Below are positions 52,681-60,792 of a DNA stretch of 64,000 bases, one piece after another. Origin of the DNA: JAAXHB01 sp965214945 (lineage in GTDB: Bacteria > Actinomycetota > Acidimicrobiia > Acidimicrobiales > Aldehydirespiratoraceae); contig OZ244029.1 in the NCBI GenBank assembly GCA_965214945.1, positions 2,604,001-2,668,000 of the forward strand. The letters are read 5' to 3'. How positions within the stretch are numbered: position 1 is the first letter of the stretch; each line of letters starts with the position of its first letter. Both the position numbers and the translations under genes were made by a program. Below the pieces are notes generated by a model that was given only the letters and a program-made list of their open reading frames with translations, made no database searches and had not been told where the DNA came from.

Positions 52681-54081
52681 ATGAGCGAGGTGGTGCTGGG
52701 GATCGATCTGGGCAGCACCGGCGCGCGGGCGGTGGCGCTGGCCCGCGACGGCGGAGTGCGCCTGTGGGCTCGCCGGTCCTTCTCAGAGGCCGCGTCGCAG
52801 CCTGCGGGCCGCGGTGATCCCTCCGCATGGCTGGAGGGCCTCGGCCGTCTGCTGTCTGAGGTCGGCGGCGCCGGCCTCAGCACCGCGGCCATCGGCATCG
52901 GGGGCCAGAGCCCGACGACTGTGCCAGTAGCGCCGTCCCGCGCCGGCGGCGCCTTATCGGCCGACCGCGGCGCGGGCGCTCTCGGGATGGCCGTCACATG
53001 CCGTCACCCGGTTGGCAACGGTTTGGCGCGGCTGCCCCAGTACATGGCTCAGCGCGACCTTCTCGAGCGCGAGCTGGGGTACCGCCTGGAGGGCGCTGAG
53101 ATCTGGGACTGGGCGCTTTGGCGCCTCGGGGCGGGCCGTGTCCAAGGGGTTTGGCCTGGCGAGGATCCGCTTCCCGGGTACGGCGAGCCGGTTGCGGTGG
53201 GCGCGGTCGCGGGGCATAGCGACGGATCGCTCGGGGTGGCCGCGGGTACGCCGCTGGTGTGTGGTTACAACGACGCGTACATGAGCTTCTGGGCGGGCGG
53301 GCTGGGAGTGTCCGGCCGGGGTCACGATCCCGGTGGGCGTACCGGCGGCCTCGGCGTGGCCGTGGCAGCGCGGGATCGTCCCGCTGAGATGATCGGGTTC
53401 CAAAGTCCGGTGGCCGGCGTGGAGGTGGTCGGCGGACCTGTGAACGGCCACGGCGAAGCGCTGGATTGGTGGTCGGCGGTTTCGGGCCGCGGGATCGGCG
53501 AGCTGCTGGAGCTAGCCGCCGAGGTTCCGCCCGGAGCGGGAGGTGCTCTGATGCTGCCGTACCACGGGGGCGAACGGGCGCCGCGCTGGTCACCCGGGCT
53601 GCGCGGCGAGATCCGGGGCCTCAGTTTCCGCACCGGTACCGCGGAGATCGCGCGGGCCGTGCTGGAGGGCACCGCATACGGCCTGCGCCACATCAGCGAG
53701 AGTCTGCGCGAAAGCGGGGTGCCCATGGAAGTGATGGGTTGCGGCGGGTCGCCGGCGCGCAGCCGGCTCTGGTGTGAGATCAAGGCGTCGGTGCTGCGGG
53801 TTCCGGTGGAGGTGCCCGAGCAGCCCGAGCAGCTCTCCGCACACGGCTGCGCGCTGGCCGCAGGTGCCGCGGTCGGCTGGTGGGACGGCGTGGGCGCCGC
53901 CGACATGGACTCCTGGCCCATCGTGCCGATGACCCGCATCGATCCGTCACCCGACCCGGCGGTGATTAGGGCCTACAGCGCCGGCTACGAGCGCTTCATC
54001 GCCGCGGGTGACGATGCTGCGGCCCGTCTCTGCCGGTCGCAGCACGCGTCCGCCGGCGCCGACGGCGAAGCTGGCAGGTGA
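52681..54081 (+). CDS. FGGY-family carbohydrate kinase
   Basis: A 466-residue two-domain sugar kinase. The phosphate-1 motif is LGIDLGSTGARAVAL at the N-terminus, the likely catalytic Asp is in VCGYNDAYMSFW, and the C-terminal ATPase half has GTAYGLRHISESLRE, MGCGGSPARSRLWCEIKASVL and GCALAAGAAVG. Closest in style to xylulokinase-like FGGY proteins; the substrate is unknown. Likely co-transcribed with the upstream alcohol dehydrogenase. ATG 52681. Confidence 0.9.
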   Translation: MSEVVLGIDLGSTGARAVALARDGGVRLWARRSFSEAASQPAGRGDPSAWLEGLGRLLSEVGGAGLSTAAIGIGGQSPTTVPVAPSRAGGALSADRGAGALGMAVTCRHPVGNGLARLPQYMAQRDLLERELGYRLEGAEIWDWALWRLGAGRVQGVWPGEDPLPGYGEPVAVGAVAGHSDGSLGVAAGTPLVCGYNDAYMSFWAGGLGVSGRGHDPGGRTGGLGVAVAARDRPAEMIGFQSPVAGVEVVGGPVNGHGEALDWWSAVSGRGIGELLELAAEVPPGAGGALMLPYHGGERAPRWSPGLRGEIRGLSFRTGTAEIARAVLEGTAYGLRHISESLRESGVPMEVMGCGGSPARSRLWCEIKASVLRVPVEVPEQPEQLSAHGCALAAGAAVGWWDGVGAADMDSWPIVPMTRIDPSPDPAVIRAYSAGYERFIAAGDDAAARLCRSQHASAGADGEAGR

Positions 54082-54188
54082 GCTGAGCAATCCGCCCTGA
54101 GCGTTTACGCTGGGCCGCACCCGACCGGCGCCGACCGGCCGACGCTGGTGCGACCGAATGCTGATCACAGCCGAAAGGAGCTGCTGCC

Positions 54189-54590
54189 ATGGTCAATCCG
54201 CTGATCTTCGTGGACTTGCCGACGCCCGACCCCGAGGCCACGTCGCGGTTCTATGAGGTGCTGTTCGACTGGAAGTACAAGCGCCGGCCCGCGGGAGAGT
54301 TCCACGAGGTGCTGCCCGGTGTGAAGCCCAATCTGGGGATACATCTAGAGACCGAGCCGGTGACCGGGCCGGTGCCTCGAATCTACGTGATGGTGGACGA
54401 CCCTCCCGCCAAGCTCGCCGCCGCGATGGAGATGGGCGCCTCCAAGATGTGGGACGAGGTGTACTGGGCCGAGTTCGACGCCCGCCACGCCGCCTTCCGC
54501 GACCCGTGGGGCAACGAGGTGGTGCTGTGGCGCAACAAGGGCACCTACGTTCCCGGCTCAGCCTCCGAGAAACCCGCCGACGACTCCTGA
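54189..54590 (+). CDS. VOC-superfamily (glyoxalase-like) protein
   Basis: A 133-residue VOC-fold protein with IFVDLPTPDPEATSRFYEVLFDWKY in the first module and FRDPWGNEVVLW in the second. A good ribosome binding site (aaaggag) lies 10 nt before ATG 54189. Function unknown. A second VOC gene follows convergently. Confidence 0.88.
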   Translation: MVNPLIFVDLPTPDPEATSRFYEVLFDWKYKRRPAGEFHEVLPGVKPNLGIHLETEPVTGPVPRIYVMVDDPPAKLAAAMEMGASKMWDEVYWAEFDARHAAFRDPWGNEVVLWRNKGTYVPGSASEKPADDS

Positions 54591-54660
54591 CAGCGGCTTG
54601 GGATGGGTTCCGTCGACCCAGGTGATGTGACGACTCAGGAGGGGGCGCGCTGACTGCTGG

Positions 54661-55179
54661 TCAGCCCAGGACCTGCTCTACGGAGAACTCGACGTTATTG
54701 CCGTCGGGATCCTTGATGAGGCAGATATAGCCGACGTCAGGGTTGCGGTACATCGGCCCCAGCACGAGGCAGCCGTCCTCGGCGGCCAGGCGCGCCACTT
54801 CGTCTACTTCGTCGCGGCTGTTGAGCGAAATCCCCAGATGGGCTATCGACGTCAGGAAGCCGTACTCCTCGGCGATGTCACCGGTGATGTGACGCGGCAG
54901 CGAGCCCTGCATAATGACGATCACGAACCGGGCCGCGCCGGGCTTGGTGATGTCGCGCTCGTTGGCCAGCCAGGCCGTGCGCATCTTCGTCTCGGCGTCC
55001 TGGCGCTCGGAGATCTTCACGAGCGTGGTGAACTTCTCATAAAACGCCAGCGTGGCGTCCAAGTCGCGCACAGGCAGCGCGATATGCGTGAGCAGCGACG
55101 GTGGCGGACCGGCGTTTTCTGATGTTTCAGATGGATTTATTTCATGTGAAACATGTTGAAATGATCCGGTCTTAGTCAT
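54661..55179 (-). CDS. Lactoylglutathione lyase-like VOC protein
   Basis: A 172-residue VOC protein with LTHIALPVRDLDATLAFYEKF, SIAHLGISLNSRDEVDEVARLA and the C-terminal module YICLIKDPDGNNVEFSVEQ, similar to glyoxalase I-type proteins. The metal residues His (LTHIAL), Glu/His (IAHLGI) and Glu (NVEFSV) are all plausible. The first 25 residues are low-GC and contain a parS-like sequence. Start ATG 55179. Confidence 0.88.
   Translation of the reverse strand: MTKTGSFQHVSHEINPSETSENAGPPPSLLTHIALPVRDLDATLAFYEKFTTLVKISERQDAETKMRTAWLANERDITKPGAARFVIVIMQGSLPRHITGDIAEEYGFLTSIAHLGISLNSRDEVDEVARLAAEDGCLVLGPMYRNPDVGYICLIKDPDGNNVEFSVEQVLG
55138..55153. promoter_or_regulatory. Weak parS-like palindrome in a VOC gene
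   Basis: The sequence TATTTCATGTGAAACA matches the ParB-binding consensus TGTTTCACGTGAAACA at 14 of 16 positions. One mismatch is in the central CG, which matters for ParB binding, so this may be chance. Confidence 0.25.
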
Positions 55180-55287
55180 CTGTCACTCCCTTCTATGGCT
55201 GCTCGGGGTTAGCCGGGCTCTAGACATTGCTAACGCAGCGCTGTGACGGGCCTGTTCGGGGCACCGGAGCCGTGTAAGGGCGAGCTG

Positions 55288-55390
55288 TCACGGCTGCGCG
55301 TCGACGGTGACGCCGAGACCCAAGCCCGGCGGCAGGTTGAGGCAACCGTCTGAGATGTGCTCCGAGCCCAACGGGCACGACGGTGCCACG
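55288..55390 (-). pseudogene. C-terminal remnant of an enolase-superfamily protein
   Basis: On the minus strand the reading frame ending at 55288 gives ISDGCLNLPPGLGLGVTVDA followed by a stop. This is the typical closing segment of mandelate racemase/muconate-lactonising enolase-superfamily enzymes (DG-x-x-x-P-x-x-PGLGV-x-x-D). No barrel or lid sequence precedes it; the YCII gene lies there instead, so the rest of the gene has been lost. About 30 residues are recognisable. Confidence 0.5.
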
Positions 55391-55393
55391 GCG

Positions 55394-55723
55394 CTACCCC
55401 ATCGAGAGAAACTCGTGAACAGAGATCTCGCAGCCGTCCATCCACTCGAGGTGGGGATGCCCTTCGCACAAGGCAAGGGCCGCGTCCATGTCGTCGGCTT
55501 CGAGCATCGAGAAACCCACTACGTCGCTGTCGCTCGGAGCGCTCCCGGACGGGGTGACCAGCCGCTGCTCTCCCAGGGGCGACCCGAAGTCGACGAGACC
55601 ATCCCCGCACCTCTCAGACCACTTCATCCACGCCTGCATGCCCGCTTGCATGTCTTCGGGTGTCACGTCCGGCTTCTCCGTCCAGATCATGGGCGCGCGG
55701 TAGAAGATGATGTATTTGCTCAT
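55394..55723 (-). CDS. YCII-related domain protein
   Basis: A 109-residue protein starting MSKYIIFYRAPM, with ERCGDGLVDFGSPLGEQRLV, DVVGFSMLEADDMDAALALCEGHPHLEWMDGCEISVHEF. The order and ending are those of YCII/DGPF-type small proteins, some of which act as accessory domains to ECF sigma factors. Its ATG at 55721-55723 overlaps the stop of the upstream CDF transporter (ATGA), so the two are probably co-translated. Function unknown. Confidence 0.82.
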   Translation of the reverse strand: MSKYIIFYRAPMIWTEKPDVTPEDMQAGMQAWMKWSERCGDGLVDFGSPLGEQRLVTPSGSAPSDSDVVGFSMLEADDMDAALALCEGHPHLEWMDGCEISVHEFLSMG

Positions 55724-56637
55724 TTGCTTTCCTGCCAGATGTCGGGTTCCACGTACATGGGGCGGGCTATGGGCACCGCTTGGCGGGTGTTGTGCTCGAC
55801 CCGGTTGATCGCCTCCACCAGTTCGGCGTCGGTGTAGCCGGATTCGAACTGCACTTTGGCTGCCACCAGCAGCTCGTCGGGGCCGATGTGCTGGGTGCGC
55901 AGGTGGATCAGCCTGGCCACTCCCTCGGTGGAGTTGATCGCCTTGCGGATCACGGCGACATGGGCCGACGATGCCGACTCGCCCAGCAGCAGGCTGCGCA
56001 TCTCGACCGCCAGCACTACGGCGATGACACCGAGCAGAACGCCGATCGACAGCGTTCCGATGCCGTCCCACACCGGGGCCTCAAACACCACAGCGATCGT
56101 CACCGCCGCCAGCGCGAACACCAGCCCAACCAGCGCCCCAAGGTCTTCGAGCAGCACGACGGGAAGCTCCGGCGTGCGGGAGTGTCGGACGAAGCTGGTC
56201 CACGACGCCGAGCCCCGGATGCGGTTTGATTCGATGATCGCGGTCCTGAACGAGAGACTCTCGAGCACGATCCCGAAGCTGAGCACGGCGAAGGCCCAAA
56301 CAGGCGAGTCGATCTCGTGGGGGTGGCGGATCTTCTCGACACCCTCGTACAGCGCGAACAGCGACCCGACCGAGAACAGCACCAGCGCCACGACGAACGA
56401 CCAGAAATAGCGCTCCCGGCCGAAGCCGAAAGGATGTTCTGAGGTGGGATCCCGGCCGGCGAGGCGGCTGCCGAGCAGCAGCAGCGCCTGGTTGGAAGAG
56501 TCGGCCACACTGTGGATCGCCTCGGCCAGCATCGACGACGCACCAGTGAACACGAACGCCGCGAACTTGGCGATCGCGATGCCGAGATTCGCCAGCAGCG
56601 CCGCAATGATCGCCTTGGTGCTGCCTCCTGCCGCCAA
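55720..56637 (-). CDS. Cation diffusion facilitator family transporter
   Basis: A 305-residue CDF transporter, probably exporting Zn2+, Fe2+, Mn2+ or a similar cation in exchange for protons. About six membrane helices are predicted. The transmembrane metal site includes EAIHSVADSSNQ (HxxxD) and LLEDLGALVGLVFAL, where the family's second HxxxD is an ED-x-x-A form as in the ZnT9-like subgroup. The cytoplasmic C-terminal domain carries TQHIGPDELLVAAKVQF. The start at 56637 is tentative. It overlaps the YCII gene stop-to-start. Confidence 0.88.
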   Translation of the reverse strand: MAAGGSTKAIIAALLANLGIAIAKFAAFVFTGASSMLAEAIHSVADSSNQALLLLGSRLAGRDPTSEHPFGFGRERYFWSFVVALVLFSVGSLFALYEGVEKIRHPHEIDSPVWAFAVLSFGIVLESLSFRTAIIESNRIRGSASWTSFVRHSRTPELPVVLLEDLGALVGLVFALAAVTIAVVFEAPVWDGIGTLSIGVLLGVIAVVLAVEMRSLLLGESASSAHVAVIRKAINSTEGVARLIHLRTQHIGPDELLVAAKVQFESGYTDAELVEAINRVEHNTRQAVPIARPMYVEPDIWQESK

Positions 56638-56786
56638 CTCGACCTCCGCTCTCCAGGCGTCCCGACCCGGTCAATCCGCACCGGCGTACAAGCTGCGCAG
56701 GGATGGACACGGCAACCCGCACCGCCGAACCCGCCAATGGCTCAAGCGCTCAGGCTAGCCGCGCCGGGAGCGGCAGAGGGTTCGCG

Positions 56787-57461
56787 TTAGATCGCCTCGG
56801 CCAGCGCCTTTGGGGAGGTCACGACCGTGAGACCTTGAGCTAGCAGCCAGTCGAGGTTGAGGCGCTGCACTTCGGCTTGTGGGTCGAATCGATTCAGGAA
56901 GACAACGGGGCTGCGGGCGGCGAGCGGTAGGCGGCAGGCGAGTATGTCGTGAATAGCCCCCAGCACTGCTGATGCGACCACGATCACATGCTGGGGATCG
57001 ATGCGCTCTATCAGATCGAGGTTGTGGCCATCGGGGGCCACTGGTGAGAACAGGCCGCCCACCCCTTCCACTATGACCACGCTGGCGCAGCCGGGGGCAT
57101 CGGTAGCCGGGCCGGAGCGCTCGGAGCCCACCGAGCGGCAATGTCCGGCTATCTCATCCAGCGTCGGGCAGGTGAGACCCAGCTTGGCGGCGGCCATGGG
57201 CGGCGCCAGCGGAACCGGGTAGGTGCGCTGGCGCGGGCAGACTTCGTCGGGATGTTGGCCGGTGGCCTCGGCCAGGATCTCGGCGTCTGTGGGCGACTCG
57301 TCAGCCGGGTCGTAGGACTGAACGGGTTTGCAAGCCCGCACGGGCCTCCCGGTGCGGCGCAGAGCGCGAGCCAGCGCAGCGGCGGCCCAGGTCTTGCCGA
57401 CCTCGGTTCCGGTGCCGGTCACGAACACGACTGTCCCAGACATTTTGGTGTCGACCATCAT
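56787..57461 (-). CDS. bioD: Dethiobiotin synthetase
   Basis: ATP-dependent carboxylation of 7,8-diaminopelargonate to dethiobiotin. The P-loop is VTGTGTEVGKTW with Lys23. CKPVQS and EGVGGLFSP are diagnostic, the latter for the DAPA/phosphate pocket. The end is short but complete at 224 residues. It overlaps bioF by 4 bp (ATGA at 57458-57461), so bioA-bioF-bioD is one translation-coupled operon. Confidence 0.95.
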   Translation of the reverse strand: MMVDTKMSGTVVFVTGTGTEVGKTWAAAALARALRRTGRPVRACKPVQSYDPADESPTDAEILAEATGQHPDEVCPRQRTYPVPLAPPMAAAKLGLTCPTLDEIAGHCRSVGSERSGPATDAPGCASVVIVEGVGGLFSPVAPDGHNLDLIERIDPQHVIVVASAVLGAIHDILACRLPLAARSPVVFLNRFDPQAEVQRLNLDWLLAQGLTVVTSPKALAEAI

Positions 57462-58591
57462 GAGACTCCTACCCGATCCAAGGCATCGAGGAGCCGTTCC
57501 AGGTCGGCGTCGGTGTGCGCGGCCGAGACGGCGATCCGCAGCCGGGACGTTCCGGCCGGGACGGTCGGAGGGCGGATAGCCGGAACGAGTATCCCGTGGC
57601 GGGCCAGCGCCGCCGACACGGCGACGGCCGCTTCCTCGTGGCCCACCACGAAGGGGATGATCGGACTCGGATGACCGGGCTTCACCCGGTCGACGTTGGC
57701 GCGCAGCCGGGCCTTCAGCTCTGCACCCTCGTCGGAGTCGATGACGTCGATCGCGGCGCAGGCCGCAGCAGCCGCAGCAGGCGCCGAGGCTGTGGTGAAG
57801 ATGTAGGAGCGAGCCTTGTTGACCAGCAGCTCGGCGAACACGTCCGGGCCGATCACATAGCCGCCCAGCGCCCCGACAGCTTTGGAGAGCGTGCCGACCC
57901 TCAACACCCGGCAGTCGGGATGAATCGCCTCAGGGCGCAGCTCGGGGTGGTCGAGCACGGCGTGGGCGTCGTCGAGCACCAGCAGAGCCCCGCGGTCAGC
58001 GCACACCCTCGACAGTCCGGACACCGGCGCGACGTCGCCGTCCATCGAGAACACCGTGTCGGTGACCACCACTCCGGGGCCGCCGGATCCCGCCAGCAGA
58101 CTTTCCACGGCGGCCACGTCTCGGTGGGGGTAGACGCGGGTGGGAGCGCGGGCCAGGCGGCAGCCGTCGATGATGGAGGCGTGGTTGAGTTCGTCGGAGC
58201 AGATCAGCGACGCCCACCTGCCTACCGTGGAGACGACGCCGACGTTCGCGGCGTAACCGGTGGTGAACAGCACAGCCGCCTCGGCGCCGCGCCATTGCGC
58301 GATGCGCTCCTCGAGCCGGGTGTGGACGGGTCTGGAGCCGACAATCAGCCTCGCCGAGCCCGCACCGGCGCCGTAAGCGTCCAAAGCGGCCGCGGCGGCG
58401 GAGAGCACTGACGGGTGCTGGCTCAGGCCGAGGTAGTCGTTGGACGCGAACGACAGCACCTGCCGCCCGGTGTCCGAGAGCACCGTGGCGGGGCTGCCAC
58501 CGTCAAGGTTGCGTGGTCGGCGCATCTGGTCGGCCTCGGCGACGGCGCGCAGGGCGTCTGCCGCTATGCGGTCCCAGGAAGCCACGGTCAC
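57458..58591 (-). CDS. bioF: 8-amino-7-oxononanoate synthase
   Basis: Condenses L-alanine with pimeloyl thioester to KAPA, the first committed step of the biotin ring. The 377-residue PLP enzyme has SFASNDYLGLSQHP, GSGSARLIVG-like GAGSARLIVGSRPVH, DELNHASIIDGCRL, LDDAHAV and the Schiff-base Lys237 in GTLSKAVGALGG. It overlaps bioA by 4 bp at its start and bioD by 4 bp at its end. Confidence 0.95.
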   Translation of the reverse strand: MTVASWDRIAADALRAVAEADQMRRPRNLDGGSPATVLSDTGRQVLSFASNDYLGLSQHPSVLSAAAAALDAYGAGAGSARLIVGSRPVHTRLEERIAQWRGAEAAVLFTTGYAANVGVVSTVGRWASLICSDELNHASIIDGCRLARAPTRVYPHRDVAAVESLLAGSGGPGVVVTDTVFSMDGDVAPVSGLSRVCADRGALLVLDDAHAVLDHPELRPEAIHPDCRVLRVGTLSKAVGALGGYVIGPDVFAELLVNKARSYIFTTASAPAAAAAACAAIDVIDSDEGAELKARLRANVDRVKPGHPSPIIPFVVGHEEAAVAVSAALARHGILVPAIRPPTVPAGTSRLRIAVSAAHTDADLERLLDALDRVGVS

Positions 58592-59970
58592 CGCCCCGAC
58601 ACCGCCTCGGACGGCTCGGCGGCCACTTCGTCTAGGGCGTTAATGAGAGCTGCGACGATCATGTCGATCTCAGCCTCTGTGACCGTCAGCGGTGGCATTA
58701 CCACGACGATGTCACCGAGGGGCCGCAGCAGCACGCCGGCCCGCACGGCGGCCGCGCAAACCTTGCGGCCCCAGCGGACGGCACCCGGCGGCGGAGCCAA
58801 CTCGACACCGGTCATCAGCCCCCGGCGGCGCACCTTGGCCACTGCAGGATGCACCGCCACCGAGGCGAGAGCCGAGCCGAGGCGGGCGGCTGCGGATGCT
58901 ACGCCTTCGAGCACGCCGCGCTCGGCGATCAGCTCCAGGTGGCGGGCCGCGACGGCGCAGGCCAGGGCGTTTCCGCTGTAGGAGTGGCCGTGGTAGAAGG
59001 TGCGCGGCCCGAGGTCTTCGCCGAGGAACTCCCGGTAGATCCAGTCGGCGGTGACGGTGGCCGACAGCGGCAGGTATCCGCCGGTGATGCCCTTGCCGAG
59101 GCACATCAGGTCGGGGCGAATGCCGCAACGGTCGCTGGCGAACATCGCACCGGTGCGACCGAAGCCGGTGGCCACCTCATCGCAGATCAGCGGTATGCCC
59201 TGCGCCTGCACCGCTTCGGCGAAGGCTCTCACCTGGTCGGGCTCAGTCACGAGCATCCCGGCCGCGCCTTGCACCAGGGGCTCGATCACGGCTGCGGCGA
59301 GCCTGTGGCGGTGCTCGTCGAGCGCAGCGACGGCCTTGGCCACCCATTCGGGGTCGTCGTATCCGGGGGTGCGCACTACCGGGAAGCGCAAAGGGTCGAA
59401 CAGGTCGGTGCCGAATCCGCCGTCACCCACCGACAGAGACCCCACGGAGTCGCCATGGTAGGCGTTGCCCAAAGCCAAGTACGCGGAGCGCTCGGCTGCG
59501 CCAGGGCCGTCCGTCGAGCGCTCCGCGGCAGAGGCGGAGTTCTCGGTGCTGTCGCCGTCGGACAGAGCGCGGTTGCGCCAGAACTGAAAGGCGATCTTCA
59601 CCGCCTGCTCCACCGCAGCGGAGCCGTCGGAGGCGAACAGGAAATGCGGGTCGGGCACCGGCACCACCGCCCGCAGCGCCTCGGCCAGCTCGACGGCCGC
59701 TGTGTTGCCGTTGCCTAGCAGTGTGGAATGGCTGACCCGGTTGAGCTGGTCGCGGATCGCCTGGTTGAGGTCGGCGTCGTTGTGGCCGACGGTGATGACC
59801 CACAGCGACGAGATCGCGTCCAGGTACCGGCGGCCGTCGACGTCGTAGAGGTAGTTGCCCTCGGCGCGGTCGACGATCACCGGCGTGGACGTCTCATAAG
59901 CGGCCATCTGCGTGAAGCCGTGCCACACCGTGTCGGCGTCGCGCCGTGCCCAGTCGGCGGATGTCATCAT
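58588..59970 (-). CDS. bioA: Adenosylmethionine-8-amino-7-oxononanoate aminotransferase
   Basis: Transfers the SAM amino group to KAPA, giving DAPA. The 460-residue class III aminotransferase has VWHGFTQM, DAISSLWVITVGH, the PLP region FASDGSAAVEQAVKIA, ICDEVATGFGRTG and Lys293 in CLGKGITGGYLPL. A variable loop (about 136-162) carries a small duplication AAERSTDGPGAAERS. First gene of bioAFD; bioB is not in the window and must be elsewhere. Confidence 0.96.
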   Translation of the reverse strand: MMTSADWARRDADTVWHGFTQMAAYETSTPVIVDRAEGNYLYDVDGRRYLDAISSLWVITVGHNDADLNQAIRDQLNRVSHSTLLGNGNTAAVELAEALRAVVPVPDPHFLFASDGSAAVEQAVKIAFQFWRNRALSDGDSTENSASAAERSTDGPGAAERSAYLALGNAYHGDSVGSLSVGDGGFGTDLFDPLRFPVVRTPGYDDPEWVAKAVAALDEHRHRLAAAVIEPLVQGAAGMLVTEPDQVRAFAEAVQAQGIPLICDEVATGFGRTGAMFASDRCGIRPDLMCLGKGITGGYLPLSATVTADWIYREFLGEDLGPRTFYHGHSYSGNALACAVAARHLELIAERGVLEGVASAAARLGSALASVAVHPAVAKVRRRGLMTGVELAPPPGAVRWGRKVCAAAVRAGVLLRPLGDIVVVMPPLTVTEAEIDMIVAALINALDEVAAEPSEAVSGR

Positions 59971-60000
59971 GAGGTTGCGCCGCCAGCTGAGGCCGCCGGG

Positions 60001-60444
60001 TCAGCCCACGAACACCATCTCGGTGGTGAACGTCATGCCGTGGTCAAGGGTCTTGTGCACCGGGCAGCGGCGTGCGATCTGGGCTAGGCGCTTGCGCTGG
60101 CTGTCGTCGAAGTCGCCTTCGATAAATATCTGGCTGCGGACACGGTCGATGTAGCCGGCCGAGGCGTCCTCGCAGTCGTCGCAGTCGGAGGCGTGAACCT
60201 TGTCGTGCTCGTAGCGAGCCGACACCGAATGCAGCAGCCAGCCCTTGCGTTTGCAGTACATCGAAACGGTGATAGCGGTGCACGCTGCCACCGCTGAAAG
60301 CAGCAGCTCGTAGGGGTTGGGGCCCTTGTCGGCGCCGCCGACCTCGGCGGGCTCGTCAGCCCACCAGATGTGTGAGCCGTTGCGCAGCTCCACCGTGAAA
60401 CGGGCGTCGTCTGTGGCTTTTAGGTCGGCGGTGATTGCCGTCAC
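60001..60444 (-). CDS. OsmC-family hydroperoxide reductase-like protein
   Basis: A 147-residue OsmC/Ohr-fold protein. The two redox cysteines are Cys55 in AVAACTAITV and Cys127 in RRCPVHKTL, and the domain also contains GPNPYELLLSAV. It has an unusual cysteine pair insertion SDCDDCED. This is the YhfA/OsmC-like branch. GTG 60444 is the start. It lies 30 bp downstream of bioA's start region, in the same direction, but its role in peroxide resistance is inferred. Confidence 0.88.
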   Translation of the reverse strand: MTAITADLKATDDARFTVELRNGSHIWWADEPAEVGGADKGPNPYELLLSAVAACTAITVSMYCKRKGWLLHSVSARYEHDKVHASDCDDCEDASAGYIDRVRSQIFIEGDFDDSQRKRLAQIARRCPVHKTLDHGMTFTTEMVFVG

Positions 60445-60792
60445 GGTGCGAGTGTAAGCGGGCTGCGGGCTAGGGTGGCGTGGGAACTCGTCTCGGAACT
60501 CGATCTCGCCTCGCTAGCCGACGACGCTTAAGGCCGAGCCCCGCCGATCTTCAACAGGCTGGCACTGTCCACAAGCGGCTCGCCTTCCCCCGCAGCTGAC
60601 TGGCGTAGCAGCCTCCGACTATTTTAGCGGCGGCGCGGTCAGGTGCTTCGGGGCAGTGAAGGCGATGGAGGCGCCCGGCGTGACCGCAGCATGTCGAGTC
60701 CAGTGCCGTTGGTATGGACTGGTCCGATATGGTGAGCTGCTGTCAAGTTCTATGAACCCCCCCCCCCCTTCTATAGACCCCCTCTCCCCCAC
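60445..60792. other. Spacer before the glycosyltransferase
   Basis: No gene is recognised in these 348 bp. A short minus-strand frame ending at 60619 reads TPGASIAFTAPKHLTAPPLK, which could be the tail of a lost gene, but I cannot identify it. Next to the glycosyltransferase start lies a pyrimidine-rich stretch with a 12-nt poly-C. Confidence 0.5.
60757..60768. repeat. 12-nt poly-C tract just upstream of the glycosyltransferase
   Basis: Twelve consecutive C residues, flanked by further C runs (accccctctccccc), lie 25-36 bp before the start codon at 60793, where the 5' untranslated region or promoter would be. A slippage-prone element. Confidence 0.95.
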
